This document shows, in pieces, positions 50,855 to 60,707 of a stretch of DNA of 64,000 nucleotides (position 1 is the first letter of the stretch; every line of letters begins with the position of its first letter). Below the pieces are notes generated by a model. It was not told the DNA's origin, ran no database searches, and saw nothing but the letters and a program-made list of their open reading frames with translations. This DNA comes from Thermogemmatispora aurantia (GTDB lineage: Bacteria; Chloroflexota; Ktedonobacteria; Ktedonobacterales; Ktedonobacteraceae). Location: contig NZ_BKZV01000004.1 of the NCBI RefSeq assembly GCF_008974285.1, forward strand, positions 418,752 through 482,751, given 5' to 3'. The position numbers and the translations under genes were made by a program.

Positions 50855-51428
50855 CGGAGACACACCTCTCTCCAACCTGACAGCGAACAAGAGGAGCGAA
50901 AATCATAGGCCATCGCCCATGCCTGCCTTTCCTCTCCTCCCCTGTCGACCGAGCACTCGCGCGCTCCTTGTCTCACAAGCGAGCCTGAAGCCACCGGGAG
51001 CCAGGCAGCACAGATGGCACCAGCCAGCCGACCCAGGTCCCCAAGTCGGGCCAGCCCAAAACCCACAGACTGACAACCAGCCAGAGACCGAAACAGCGCT
51101 TCCTGGGAAAGCAAGCTGCACCTGGGGGAGAGCCTCCATCACATCAACACGCGATCCTATCTAGCGATTGGATGGCCATTGCATACAAAAGAACGAAGCC
51201 AGGTGTGCAAAAATGCGGGCGAATTTGCTCACCATCGAGCACTCCAGATGATACGGCATAGAGCGCACGACGGCAAGGAGGAAATTCGGCAATAGAGAGG
51301 AGAGCTTTCTCAACCCCAGCCACCAAACCCAGAGGAGGGCCAGAACAGGAACGCCGTGGCACCGGCGGCGGCCCCATTCTGGCCCCAATTCCAGCAGACC
51401 AACCGAGCTGACAGAAGAAAGGCTACGG
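50855..51428. other. Intergenic region between urease and defence operons
   Basis: No gene with a recognisable domain. It must contain the helicase-operon promoter on the minus strand; a weak candidate is TTGCAC with TGTATG 17 bases apart near 51180-51210. Short frames here look like chance. Confidence 0.4.
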
Positions 51429-52094
51429 TTACGAAGGAAGATGAATCTGCGACCCGCGCGCCCGCGCCAGCTGCTCCTCCAGCCAGCCCACCACCACCTC
51501 CAACCCCTCGCCACTGCGCAAATTAGTAAAGACAAAAGGACGCTCCCCACGCTGACGCCGCGTATCCCGCTCCATCACCTCCAGCGACGCCCCCACATAC
51601 GGCGCCAGATCAATCTTATTAATCAAGAGCAAATCCGAACGCAGAATCCCCGGTCCCCCCTTGCGCGGCATCTTCTCCCCCTCCGCCACATCAATCACAT
51701 AAATCCAGACATCCACCAGATCCGGGCTGAACGACGCCGCCAGATTATCCCCACCACTCTCAATCAGCACCAGCTCCAACCCCGGCAGACTCGCCTCCAG
51801 ATCGGCGATCGCCTCCTCGTTCATCGAGACATCATCACGGATCGCCGTATGCGGACAACACCCCGTCTCTACACCCCGCACCCGCTCCGCCGGCAGCGTC
51901 CCCTGCCGCAGCAAAAACTCCGCATCCTCGCGCGTATAAATATCGTTCGTCACCACCGCCAGATTATAGCGATCGCGTAGACGCCGACTCAGACAATCCA
52001 CCAGCGCCGTCTTGCCACTGCCCACCGGCCCCGCAATGCCCACCCGAAAAGCTCGCCGCTCCTGCTGCTGTTGCTGCTGATACACCTCAGACAT
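51429..52094 (-). CDS. ureG: Urease accessory GTPase UreG
   Basis: A 221-residue SIMIBI-class GTPase that drives nickel insertion into urease. The P-loop is [18 protein letters not shown]. The metal-binding and signature part is [20 protein letters not shown] (the CPH motif that binds nickel at the dimer interface). [17 protein letters not shown] follows, and the guanine-specificity motif is [17 protein letters not shown] 52094 has GGAGGG at a proper spacing; upstream in-frame codons are ignored. It is the last gene of the urease operon, 101 bases after ureC. A Gln-rich run sits near its N-terminus. Confidence 0.97.
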   Translation of the reverse strand: MSEVYQQQQQQERRAFRVGIAGPVGSGKTALVDCLSRRLRDRYNLAVVTNDIYTREDAEFLLRQGTLPAERVRGVETGCCPHTAIRDDVSMNEEAIADLEASLPGLELVLIESGGDNLAASFSPDLVDVWIYVIDVAEGEKMPRKGGPGILRSDLLLINKIDLAPYVGASLEVMERDTRRQRGERPFVFTNLRSGEGLEVVVGWLEEQLARARGSQIHLPS

Positions 52095-52160
52095 AGCCTC
52101 GCCCTCCTTCAGGCAGGAGAGCCATCCTGAACTCTCCCGCACTTGTACTGGAGTAGAGAT

Positions 52161-52212
52161 ACAAAAAGTAACACATAGCACAATAATCGATACAATCAGA
52201 ACAAAAAGTAAC
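52161..52212. repeat. Direct repeat ACAAAAAGTAAC across the ureC stop
   Basis: Two exact copies (52161-52172 and 52201-52212) start 40 bases apart, one inside the end of ureC and one in the ureC-ureG gap. Function unknown; possibly an accidental small duplication. Confidence 0.55.
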
Positions 52213-53929
52213 GCTGGGCCAGGGGCAACACCCGCGCCGGCTCGCAGGTCAACAGCACCCCATCGGCGCGCACCTCATAGGTCTCAGGATCGACCTCGAT
52301 CAGCGGCGTCGCCGTATTATGCACCAGATCCCGCTTGCCAATCGTGCGGCAGTTCTCGACGGCCACCGCCCGCTTGCGCAGGCCCAGGCGCTGCGGCACC
52401 TCGGCCTCCAGCGCCGCCCGCGACACAAAGGTCAGACTGGTCTCCGCCACCGCCGCCCCGAACGAACCGAACATCGGGCGATAGAGCGCCGGCTGCGGCG
52501 TCGGAATCGAAGCGTTGGGATCGCCCATCACACTCCAGGCGATGAAGCCCCCCTTGATGACCATCTCGGGCCGCACCCCGAAGAAGGCCGGCTTCCACAG
52601 CACCAGATCAGCCAGCTTCCCCGGCTCGATCGACCCGATCTCATGCGCCACCCCGTGCGTAATCGCCGGATTGATCGTATACTTGGCCAGATAGCGCTTG
52701 ACCCGAACATTATCGTTGCGCCCCGAATCCTCGGGCAGCGGGCCGCGCTGCACCTTCATCTTATGGGCCGTCTGCCAGGTGCGCAGAACCACCTCACCGA
52801 TGCGCCCCATCGCCTGCGAATCGCTCGACATCATACTGATCACGCCCAGATCATGCAGAATATCCTCCGCTGCAATCGTCTCCGGGCGAATGCGGCTCTC
52901 CGCAAAGGCCACATCCTCCGGCACCTGCGGATTGAGATGATGGCAGACCATCAACATATCCAGATGCTCAGCCAGCGTATTGACCGTATAGGGCCGCGTC
53001 GGGTTCGTTGACGAGGGCAGCACATTGGGCAGCCCGGCCACGCGAATAATATCGGGCGCATGGCCGCCGCCAGCCCCTTCCGTATGGTAGGTATGAATAG
53101 TGCGCCCGGCAATGGCCGCGATCGTCTCTTCTACAAAGCCGCTCTCATTCATCGTATCCGTATGGATCGCCACCTGCACATCGCAGATCTCAGCCACCCG
53201 CAGACAAGCATCGATGGCCGCCGGCGTACTGCCCCAATCCTCATGCAGCTTCATCCCGCAGGCTCCGGCCTGAATCTGCTCCAGCAGCGGCTCCTCCGCG
53301 GCGGCGTTCCCCTTGCCCAGAAAACCAAAGTTCAGCGGCCAATGCTCCGCCGCCTGCAGCATGCGCGCCAGATACCAGGCCCCGGGCGTACAGGTCGTCG
53401 CATTCGTCCCCGTCGCCGGTCCCGTTCCGCCGCCGATCATCGTCGTAATCCCATTGGCCAGCGCCTCATAGACCTGCTGCGGCGAAATGAAATGAATATG
53501 GCTATCGATGCCGCCCGGCGTCACAATCAAATGCTCGCCGGCGATCACCTCGGTACTGGCCCCGATCACCAGCTCGGGATCGACCCCCTCCATCGTATCG
53601 GGATTGCCCGCCTTCCCCACCTTCACAATGCGCCCATCTCTGATGCCAATATCGCCCTTGACGATCCCCCAATGGTCGAGCACAATGGCATTGGTGATCA
53701 CCAGATCCAAAGCTCGCAGCTCGCCTGCCTTCCCCTCGCGCAGTGCCTGGCTGTTCTGCCCCATCCCATCGCGGATCACCTTCCCGCCGCCAAAGGTCAC
53801 CTCATCGCCATAGACCGTGTAATCATGCTCGATCTCGATCAGCAGGGCCGTATCGGCCAGGCGTACGCGGTCGCCGACCGTCGGTCCATAGAGATCGGCA
53901 TAGGTACGACGTGGCAACGAGAAGCTCAT
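52196..53929 (-). CDS. ureC: Urease alpha subunit UreC
   Basis: The catalytic subunit, hydrolysing urea to ammonia and carbamate at a dinickel centre. All landmarks are present: the N-terminal [20 protein letters not shown], the nickel ligands in [12 protein letters not shown], the carbamylated Lys in [26 protein letters not shown], the flap region with its catalytic His in [18 protein letters not shown], and Asp in [17 protein letters not shown]. Length is 577 residues, slightly above the usual 570. The start overlaps the ureB stop (ATGA). Subunit organisation is the separate three-gene bacterial type (A, B, C). Confidence 0.98.
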   Translation of the reverse strand: MSFSLPRRTYADLYGPTVGDRVRLADTALLIEIEHDYTVYGDEVTFGGGKVIRDGMGQNSQALREGKAGELRALDLVITNAIVLDHWGIVKGDIGIRDGRIVKVGKAGNPDTMEGVDPELVIGASTEVIAGEHLIVTPGGIDSHIHFISPQQVYEALANGITTMIGGGTGPATGTNATTCTPGAWYLARMLQAAEHWPLNFGFLGKGNAAAEEPLLEQIQAGACGMKLHEDWGSTPAAIDACLRVAEICDVQVAIHTDTMNESGFVEETIAAIAGRTIHTYHTEGAGGGHAPDIIRVAGLPNVLPSSTNPTRPYTVNTLAEHLDMLMVCHHLNPQVPEDVAFAESRIRPETIAAEDILHDLGVISMMSSDSQAMGRIGEVVLRTWQTAHKMKVQRGPLPEDSGRNDNVRVKRYLAKYTINPAITHGVAHEIGSIEPGKLADLVLWKPAFFGVRPEMVIKGGFIAWSVMGDPNASIPTPQPALYRPMFGSFGAAVAETSLTFVSRAALEAEVPQRLGLRKRAVAVENCRTIGKRDLVHNTATPLIEVDPETYEVRADGVLLTCEPARVLPLAQRYFLF

Positions 53930-54351
53930 AGCTTGCCCTCCTCGCCAGACCGCTCGCTCTCAGCGTCGGCGGCCTCCCCCGCCGGCTCCGGCGGCCTCGC
54001 CTGCAGCGGCCCATTGACCTGACCGCGGTGGCCATAGATCGCCCGCCTGCCGCCGAAGGCCACCAGCGTCACCTCTTTCTCCTCGCCCGGCTCGAAGCGC
54101 ACCGCCGTTCCCGCGGCGATGTTGAGGCGCATGCCATAGGCGGCGGCCCGCTCAAACTGCAACGCCGGATTAACCTCGAAAAAGTGATAGTGGCTGCCAA
54201 CCTGCACCGGACGATCGCCCCGATTGCGCACCCGCAGGCGCGCCGTCCGTCGACCAGCGTTGAGCACGATCTCCCCCTCGGCCAACAGATAGGCCCCAGG
54301 AGGCAGCTCCTCCAGCCCTGACGAAACCTCGCCTTCCTCTGCAGCTCCCAT
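53926..54351 (-). CDS. ureB: Urease beta subunit UreB
   Basis: A structural subunit of the urease trimer. The core is [20 protein letters not shown], then [19 protein letters not shown], then [20 protein letters not shown] and [20 protein letters not shown], all typical of UreB. At 141 residues it is longer than most (about 105), because of about 20 extra acidic residues at the N-terminus and a Pro/Glu/Ala tail. ATG 54351 follows AGGAGG at 7 bases. Its stop overlaps the ureC start. Confidence 0.97.
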   Translation of the reverse strand: MGAAEEGEVSSGLEELPPGAYLLAEGEIVLNAGRRTARLRVRNRGDRPVQVGSHYHFFEVNPALQFERAAAYGMRLNIAAGTAVRFEPGEEKEVTLVAFGGRRAIYGHRGQVNGPLQARPPEPAGEAADAESERSGEEGKL

Positions 54352-54386
54352 GACAAGACCTCCTTTCTCCTGGCAGGCAGCGAACG

Positions 54387-54689
54387 CTAGCGAATCGGAT
54401 CGTGGACGGTCACCAGCTTGGTGCCGTCGGGAAAAGTGGCCTCGATCTGCACCTCCTGGATCATCTCGGGCACGCCCTCCATCACATCCTCGCGCGTCAG
54501 CAGCGTCGTCCCCAGGGTCATAATCTCGGCCACGCTGCGCCCATCGCGCGCCGCCTCCATCATCTCGGCGGCCAACAGAGCCACCGCCTCGGGATAGTTG
54601 AGCTTCAGACCCCGCGCCCGCCGCTTGCGCGCCAGCTCAGCTGCCACCACAATCAAGAGCTTCTCCTGTTCACGCAGCGTCAAATACAT
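54387..54689 (-). CDS. ureA: Urease gamma subunit UreA
   Basis: The smallest structural subunit, 100 residues as expected: [20 protein letters not shown], then [20 protein letters not shown], then [20 protein letters not shown] and [16 protein letters not shown]. The start ATG 54689 has AGGAGG 11 bases upstream. ureB follows after 35 bases. A hairpin lies between ureD and this gene. Confidence 0.98.
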   Translation of the reverse strand: MYLTLREQEKLLIVVAAELARKRRARGLKLNYPEAVALLAAEMMEAARDGRSVAEIMTLGTTLLTREDVMEGVPEMIQEVQIEATFPDGTKLVTVHDPIR

Positions 54690-54768
54690 CGCCCGATAAA
54701 CCTCCTTTCTTCCTCCTTGCTCAGCTCCGTCAGACAGCAGTGCATCGTTGCCTCAAAAAGCGCATCCA

Positions 54769-54792
54769 GCAAGATCGATCAATTGATCTTGC
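54769..54792 (-). promoter_or_regulatory. Hairpin between ureD and ureA
   Basis: GCAAGATC / GATCTTGC form a perfect 8-bp stem with an 8-base loop spanning the ureD stop, followed on the minus strand by GCTTTTT after eight bases. It could act as a partial terminator or RNA-processing site, adjusting accessory versus structural subunit levels. Confidence 0.4.
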
Positions 54793-55774
54793 GCGGCAGC
54801 GGCAGCATCCGCCCATAGAGGCGCAGCCGCGCCCGGCGCCAGAACTCCGGCAAGCCAGCACTGAGCGGCAGCCCCTCCTGAGCCAGGCCGCGCACCACCA
54901 GCCCGTCCGCCGGCAAGCGGCCCACGCCCCAGACACAGCCGTCGGGCCGGCTCAGCTCCTGTGCCAGCCCCGCCAGCTCTGCTTCCAGGTCGGCCCAGCG
55001 CTGCCGTGGCAGGCCCGTGCGACAAACGTACAAGCTGGCGCAGTAGCGATATGGTCCCAGGCGTGCCAGCGAGAACGGAGACCGCCCATGCGGCTCCAGA
55101 CGGAAACGCTCGATTGCCAGCGGACACCCGGCGCTCGTGATTGTCAGCAGCAGCTCAAGCCACTCATAAGCAAAGCACTCGCCGCGCGCCACCCGACCCG
55201 GCGCCACGATCTCCCACCAGAACAGGCCGGCATCCTCCTCCAAAGAGATCAGCACCTCCTGGCGGTAGCGCGCCCCCGCAAAGGGGATCAACGTATCGGG
55301 CAGATGCTCCAATAAAGCCCCGGCGCCGACGTGCACCTGCCAGCGCTGCAGAGCCGGGCGATCCTCGGCGCGCGGACGATAGAGGCGCGTCGCTCCCGTC
55401 GAGGTGAGCATTGCCCGCGCCCCAGCCCCGACCTCGATCACCAGCTCGCAGCGATCGCCGCCCAACACACCGCCCGAAAGATTGTGCACATGTACCAGTG
55501 CCCCACCCTCGTCTGTCGAGAAAGCGCGCACCACCTGCAGCGGGGGCCGCTGCTCCTGAACGAGCAGCCGCGTCCGGCCCGTCGCCCTCTCATAGCCGAA
55601 CCCCAGCCGCAGCCAGCCAGCCACCGTCGGGCGAGAGCCTGGCGCGTCAGGCTGCTCCTGGCGCTCTCGCTCATCAGATCCTGCTGCCGTCTCCTCCTCA
55701 GTCGCCTCCTCGCGCGGCTCACTTCCCAGCGCCTGCATCCAGATACTCGCTCCTTCCTGGCCTGGCCTGACCAT
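54779..55774 (-). CDS. ureD: Urease accessory protein UreD
   Basis: A scaffold that binds apo-urease and channels nickel with UreF and UreG. Family features are LVQEQRPPLQVVRAF, HVHNLSGGVLGGDRCELVIE, the LTSTGATRLYRPRAED strand, LEHLPDTLIPFAGARYRQEV and ECFAYEWLELLLTI. The first 45 residues are Glu/Arg-rich and not conserved. ATG 55774 is preferred; an in-frame TTG at 55804 exists. It lies between ureF and ureA, an order different from the classical ureDABCEFG arrangement. Confidence 0.93.
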   Translation of the reverse strand: MVRPGQEGASIWMQALGSEPREEATEEETAAGSDERERQEQPDAPGSRPTVAGWLRLGFGYERATGRTRLLVQEQRPPLQVVRAFSTDEGGALVHVHNLSGGVLGGDRCELVIEVGAGARAMLTSTGATRLYRPRAEDRPALQRWQVHVGAGALLEHLPDTLIPFAGARYRQEVLISLEEDAGLFWWEIVAPGRVARGECFAYEWLELLLTITSAGCPLAIERFRLEPHGRSPFSLARLGPYRYCASLYVCRTGLPRQRWADLEAELAGLAQELSRPDGCVWGVGRLPADGLVVRGLAQEGLPLSAGLPEFWRRARLRLYGRMLPLPRKIN

Positions 55775-55864
55775 TGCCGTGCCTGCCAACCTCTCCCTCC
55801 TCAACCCGCTGCATCGCTTAATGCCCGGTCCGGCTGCACGCGCCGGCCAGGCGGGATGACGCCC

Positions 55865-56629
55865 CTAGCTGATAAAGAGGCGCGTCTCCAAATACGGATG
55901 GCGCAGACTACCCAGCTCCACCAGCGGAGTCCACTGCCACGGCTCCTCACCCCGCTCCAGGCAGTCCCGCGCCTGCTCTGTCACCGCGAGAAGGACCGGT
56001 TTCAACTGCCAGAGCAAGAGCATCGCCCGCCGCTGGCCCAGCGGTAACAGGCGCTGGCAGGCCGCCAGCACAGCCGCTAACTGCTGATGCAGAAAGGCCG
56101 CCAGCGCCGCGCGTTCCTCGATCCCCAGCAGGCCGCAGAGCAGGCCGGCGGCCAGTGCATAATGGCTGGCCCCGTCCTCGCGCAGGGCCACCTGCTGCAC
56201 CGAGGTCAGACGCTCGTCGCTGAACCAGCCCTGCACCAAATGCAGCAGGCGGCGCCCCATCATGATGCTGGCCTGACGGCTCTCGCGAGCCAGCTTGAGC
56301 GCGCTCAGCTCCGCGTTCAGCGCCCGCCAGCGCAGCACTAGCTCCTCCGGAGAGGATAGCGCGGCCAGACGCCAGCCACGGCCAAAAAAGACCCCTTCCA
56401 GCAGGCCCGCCTCCGTCAAATAGGCACGCAAAAACTCCTCCAGCGTCTCCACCGTCAGCAGCTCCTCAGCCACCAGGGTCTCCAGACCAAACGAGTGCGC
56501 GCTGCCCCCCACAGGCAGCGCGCTATCGCACAGCTGCAGCAACTGCAAGACCTGCAACGGCTCCAGGTCCAGGCACAACCCATCGCGGGGCGGCCCCGCT
56601 AGCGGCGGCTCACCCAGCAAAGCGGCCAT
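55865..56629 (-). CDS. ureF: Urease accessory protein UreF
   Basis: An all-helical partner of UreD/UreG in urease activation. Typical segments are LLQLCDSALPVGGSAHSFGL near the N-terminus, the helix LEEFLRAYLTEAGLLEGVFF, ESRQASIMMGRRLLHLVQ, and HYALAAGLLCGLLGIEERAA. Length is 254 residues, slightly long. ATG 56629 has AGGAGG upstream. It is the first urease gene after the NCS1 permease. Confidence 0.94.
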   Translation of the reverse strand: MAALLGEPPLAGPPRDGLCLDLEPLQVLQLLQLCDSALPVGGSAHSFGLETLVAEELLTVETLEEFLRAYLTEAGLLEGVFFGRGWRLAALSSPEELVLRWRALNAELSALKLARESRQASIMMGRRLLHLVQGWFSDERLTSVQQVALREDGASHYALAAGLLCGLLGIEERAALAAFLHQQLAAVLAACQRLLPLGQRRAMLLLWQLKPVLLAVTEQARDCLERGEEPWQWTPLVELGSLRHPYLETRLFIS

Positions 56630-56966
56630 TGACACACCTCCTTTCGTTTCCTCGTATCAGGACCACAACGCAGAGCGGGCCAACAAAAAGAGAGGCGGGA
56701 TGCGGTCGGAGCATGCCATTGGGGAGGAGTGGGCAGGTCAGTTCAGCGCGGTTCACCACGCGGCCTCACAGCAAGCACATCCCACCTCTCTTCTATGCTA
56801 CGCCAGTCCCCCAAAAACCGACCCACTGGCAGGCGGCCAGCCAGTCCAGTCGGCCTGGCAGTCCTGGCAGCCAACGCAACGACCGAAAGACCAACCAGAT
56901 GACCGACCGACTGACTGACTGACCGTCGTACCAGCTCTTTGCTTTCCCTCCCGTGGAATAGCGAAG
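56630..56966. other. Gap between NCS1 permease and ureF
   Basis: No gene. A tetranucleotide-like run (CCGACCGACTGACTGACTGA) lies at about 56904-56923. The spacing allows a separate urease promoter on the minus strand, but I cannot point to clear boxes. Confidence 0.4.
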
Positions 56967-58631
56967 CTAGGCCGTCGCCTTACACAGATCGTGACAATCC
57001 TTCTCCAAAGTGCAACACAGCGAACAGATCGTCCCCTCGTGGAACGGACAGAACGTCGTATCGGGAGCCTCATAGGCATCGGCGCAGACCGAGCACTGCA
57101 GCAGCGGCAGCTCCCCTTGACCGCTCGTATGGGCCACGACATTCTCGCGCGCGATATAGTACTTTCCGCGCGTCAGCACCGCCAGCAGCGGCGAGAGCAC
57201 GAAAGCGATCACCAGAGCCAGGAACGGCGAGAATGCCTGCGCCACCGGCCCGAACAGCCCGAAGAAGGCCAGCACCGACAGCACCGAAGCCACCAGCGTC
57301 GACCCGAAGCCCACCGGATTAATCGTATACAGGTGCGCGCGCTTAAACTCGATATAGGGAGGACTCAGCTTCAGCAGCGGCTTATTAATCACCAGGTCCG
57401 CCACCACGGCCCCGATCCAGGCGATGGCCACATTCGAATAGAAGCCCAGGATCGTATTCAAGAACGCGAACATATTCAGCTCCATCAGCAAGAGGGCGAT
57501 GCCCACATTGAGAAAGAGCCAGACCACGCGCCCAGGATGGCGGTGCAGCATTCGCGAAAAGAAATTCGACCACGAGAGCGAGCCGGAATAAGCATTCGTC
57601 ACGTTGATCTTCACCTGGGAGAGCAGCACGAAGAAGGTCGCCACGGTCAGCGCCAGCCACGGATTGGGGATCAGCACACTGAAGCCCTTCAGCAGCTGCT
57701 GAATCGGCTGATCGGCCAGTTGGGCCCCCACCTCGGCGAAGATATAGAAGGCCAGAAAGGCCCCGGCCAGCTGCTTCAACGCCCCCAGGATCACCCAGCC
57801 CGGGCCAGCGCTCAACACGGCCAGCCACCAACGACCACTGTTCTCGCGCGTCTTGTCGGGCATAAAGCGCAGATAATCGGCCTGCTCCCCGATCTGGGCA
57901 ATCAACGAGAGCGCCACGCCGGCGCCAGCTCCCACTTCCAGCGGCACCAGGCTCGCCCCCGTTGGGGAGAGTCCGCCGAAGTGCGTCCAGCTTGCAAAGG
58001 CGCCGGGGTCCTTCCATAGGATCGCCAGGAAGGGCAGCACATAGAGCACCAGCCACAGCGGCTGCGTCCAGGTCTGCAGCTTCGCCAGCAAAGTCATGCC
58101 GAAGACCACCAGCGGAATAATCAGCAGCGCGCACACCAGGTAGGCCCACGGCAGCGGCAGGCCCGTGTAGAGATGGAGGGCCTGGGCCATAATCGAGCCT
58201 TCCAGGGCGAAAAAGATAAAGGTAAAGCTCGCATAGATCAGCGACGTCAGGGTTGAGCCAAGATAGCCGAAACCGGCCCCGCGCGTCAGCAGATCCATAT
58301 CGATGTTATAGCGAGCCGAATAATAAGCGATCGGAATGCCCGTCAAGAAAATCACCACAGCGGCCAGTAAGATAGCGGCCACCGCGTTACTGAAGCCGTG
58401 GGCGATAATAATGTCGGCCCCGATGGCAAAGTCGGCCAGGTAAGCGATCCCTCCCAGCGCAGCGCTCGCCACCGCCAGCGTTCCCCACTTACGGAAGGAG
58501 CGTGGCGCATAGCGCAGCGAATAGTCCTCCAGGACTGGATTGTTTACTAACAAATTGAAGCGACGCTTCGGTTGATCAGCGGTGGAGAGAGCGGTAGCGG
58601 CGACTGGTGTTGCTTCCGTTTCTTCAAGCAT
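56967..58631 (-). CDS. NCS1-type permease with Cys/His-rich C-terminal domain
   Basis: A 554-residue, 12-helix nucleobase:cation symporter-family protein: YSLRYAPRSFRKWGTLAVAS, IPIAYYSARYNIDMDLLTRG and AGFGYLGSTLTSLIYASFTF (the usual NCS1 helix 1-4 region), then GEQADYLRFMPD. After the last helix comes a tail of about 60 residues with a dense Cys/His cluster (QCSVCADAYEAPDTTFCPFH and CSLCCTLEKDCHDLCK), probably zinc-binding and unusual for a transporter. Position directly upstream of urease in the same direction suggests import of a purine-breakdown product or another urea precursor. Substrate is unproven. ATG 58631 has GAGGAGG. Confidence 0.87.
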   Translation of the reverse strand: MLEETEATPVAATALSTADQPKRRFNLLVNNPVLEDYSLRYAPRSFRKWGTLAVASAALGGIAYLADFAIGADIIIAHGFSNAVAAILLAAVVIFLTGIPIAYYSARYNIDMDLLTRGAGFGYLGSTLTSLIYASFTFIFFALEGSIMAQALHLYTGLPLPWAYLVCALLIIPLVVFGMTLLAKLQTWTQPLWLVLYVLPFLAILWKDPGAFASWTHFGGLSPTGASLVPLEVGAGAGVALSLIAQIGEQADYLRFMPDKTRENSGRWWLAVLSAGPGWVILGALKQLAGAFLAFYIFAEVGAQLADQPIQQLLKGFSVLIPNPWLALTVATFFVLLSQVKINVTNAYSGSLSWSNFFSRMLHRHPGRVVWLFLNVGIALLLMELNMFAFLNTILGFYSNVAIAWIGAVVADLVINKPLLKLSPPYIEFKRAHLYTINPVGFGSTLVASVLSVLAFFGLFGPVAQAFSPFLALVIAFVLSPLLAVLTRGKYYIARENVVAHTSGQGELPLLQCSVCADAYEAPDTTFCPFHEGTICSLCCTLEKDCHDLCKATA

Positions 58632-59172
58632 GCGCAGAAGCCTCCTCATCTGCTGGCAGCTGACATAACGGGTCGACAGCGGGCGCGCGACCAACAAGCC
58701 AGAGCGACGGCTGGGTAATCTGACCAACCGACCAACTGGCTAACGACCTGGGCGCCCGGAGGGCGCTGCGCGCGCGGTGCAGCGCACGGCCCGCAGCCTC
58801 GCAGGTGCCGCGCCGTCAGAGCGGCAGCGGACAGAAGCAGCGACCTCGCCTATGAGTGGAGTCTCGACGCGACGCCGCACCAGCTCGCACCATCCCTGGT
58901 TACCGCGAGCCACCGGAGGGGAAGTGCTTCGCGTAGCTTCATATAAAGTGCACAGACGGCGCCTCTTTGCGGCCTCTGCAGATCAGTATAATGCCCAAGC
59001 ACAGGGGAATCTATGGCCAATTTAACGCATAAGGAGACGAGGGTTTTGTGCATGATGCATAAAGCTGTGGGGGAGGGGAAAGAGGGTGAAGCGGAGCCAG
59101 AGCAGGCCAGGCGCGTGCCCCCAGTTCTTTCCCCTCGGACTGGGCCAGGGCGTTGCGCAGCAGCAGCCGCTG
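58632..59172. other. Intergenic region with possible bidirectional promoter
   Basis: No gene recognised. A TATAAT at 58987-58992 on the plus strand overlaps TATACT on the minus strand (58985-58990). The latter has a weak TAGATT 17 bases upstream and could serve the NCS1/urease transcript. A small palindrome, TGCATGATGCA, is at 59050-59060. Confidence 0.4.
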
Positions 59173-60099
59173 TTAAGAAGCCGGCGGCTTGCGACCGACG
59201 GTCACATGGAACTGGAAAGCGGTCTGAGAGGCGGCCCACTCAGCCGGAAGAGCCTCAAGCATCCGTTGCCACTCCTCGCGCGCAATGAGAGAGGCCATAC
59301 GCTCGCTCAACGCATGGAGCAGCGCCAGCAGGTCCTTCTGCAGGAGGCGCCCACCCTGGCCACCTCCTTCGCCCAAGACAACGCTGTAGACATACTTCTC
59401 CACTTCGACCACCCCGGCCTGTTGCAGGTACATCGGCAAATGCTCGGCAATATAGGGATCAAAGCCCCAGCGCTCAAAGGCGCGGTCCAGGAGAGCGCTA
59501 ACCCGCAGCGAGAGCGGGCCTGGACGATGATAGTAGCCGCCGGTCTCGGTGAGCTGTAGCCAGCCGCCCGGTCTGGTCACGCGCACCAGCTCGCGCACCA
59601 CCGCCGGCCACGAGCGCACGGGGATGGCCGAGATCAGCAAGCGCTGATGCACCAGATCGAACGAGTTGTCGTCAAAGGGCAGCCCCTTGAGCACATCGCT
59701 GTAGAGAAACTGCACGTTGACTGGCGTGGTGGGCAGTCGCTCCGGTGGCTCTACATCCACCCCCACGACGCGGCAACTGGGAAAGCGATGGCCGACTTCG
59801 CGCGCCCAGAGGCCGGTGCCGCAGCCGACATCGAGGATGGCCTGGGGATAGTTTTCCAGGGGTACGACGATGTGGACCTTCTGGACGCTCATCAGGGCAT
59901 AGTGCTGAAAGTTGAGACGATCGATCTCTGCCTCATCCTTAGGCAGCAGGTAGGGGACGTCTTCTAGATAGCGGCGCTGGAGCCGGGCGACGCGCTCCTG
60001 CTCCGACGGCGGCTCAGACTGCGCCTGCGCCGGAGAGAGGGGAGCACGGGCCGCCGTCGTACGCTGCTTGCGACGCAATAGACCCCAAAATGGCATCAT
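59173..60099 (-). CDS. Class I SAM-dependent methyltransferase (paralogue of the 10.6-kb gene)
   Basis: A 308-residue methyltransferase: motif I AILDVGCGTGLWAREVGHRF, acidic end of strand 2 in VVGVDVEPPE, motif IV NSFDLVHQRLLISAI, then VVRELVRVTRPGGWLQL. It shares with the gene at 10555-11442 the preceding signature YLLPKDEAEIDRLNFQHYAL and overall layout, so the two are paralogues with unknown substrates. Tandem ATGs at 60099 and 60096 follow AGGAGG; the second has the better spacing. Confidence 0.85.
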   Translation of the reverse strand: MMPFWGLLRRKQRTTAARAPLSPAQAQSEPPSEQERVARLQRRYLEDVPYLLPKDEAEIDRLNFQHYALMSVQKVHIVVPLENYPQAILDVGCGTGLWAREVGHRFPSCRVVGVDVEPPERLPTTPVNVQFLYSDVLKGLPFDDNSFDLVHQRLLISAIPVRSWPAVVRELVRVTRPGGWLQLTETGGYYHRPGPLSLRVSALLDRAFERWGFDPYIAEHLPMYLQQAGVVEVEKYVYSVVLGEGGGQGGRLLQKDLLALLHALSERMASLIAREEWQRMLEALPAEWAASQTAFQFHVTVGRKPPAS

Positions 60100-60707
60100 G
60101 GCCTCCTTTGTTCGATCGGGTCATGAGTTGTTGCGGATGAGTCGCTGTGCTGTCTCGCTCGTTTGCTCGTTTGCTCGCTCGCTGCTGCATCAGCGAATCG
60201 AGACCTGGTTTCTCTCTCGATGAAAGGAGCGATCGAGAAAGGCTGCGGCTCATCGCCTCGCAGAGAGTATAGCGTACGGCGTCATTGAAGGGAAGAGATC
60301 GCGCATGGCTGGCACCTGATACTTCTTGCACAATTGATCTTTTGTTTTGTGAAAAGTGAACTTTTAGAGCAGTAAAACCAGGAGGGTAGAGAGGGGGAGG
60401 ATGATGGCGGCGAGACGGCGTGTCTGGCTGGTGCCTGGTGGTCGACAGGGGAGGGAAAGCCAGGGCCGGGCAAAAGAATAAGGGGAAGACGGGGTGCCAG
60501 CTCGTCTCCCCCTTATTACCCAGGAGCTTCTGCTACCGGGAGATCCCTGAAAGGGCGGGTGCAACCTCATGGGGAGAAGGCTGCACAGGAAACGGGTAGC
60601 GCTACAAGCTGCTCGTCGAGGTGGATCTGCTTGCTCGCGGCCACCCCCGCTTCCTTTCGGGTCTATATATAGAACGAACGAGAACCCCGTTTGATATCAG
60701 TTCGGGG
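60100..60707. other. Intergenic region with a terminator
   Basis: No gene recognised. It contains AT-rich sequence around 60330-60370 and the strong hairpin at 60477-60517. Confidence 0.45.
60477..60517 (-). terminator. Rho-independent terminator of the standalone methylase
   Basis: AATAAGGGGAAGACG and CGTCTCCCCCTTATT make a 15-bp stem with one mismatch and an 11-base loop. On the minus strand the stem ends in TTATTCTTTTG, giving the T-rich tail. It lies 190 bases past the methylase stop. Confidence 0.7.
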
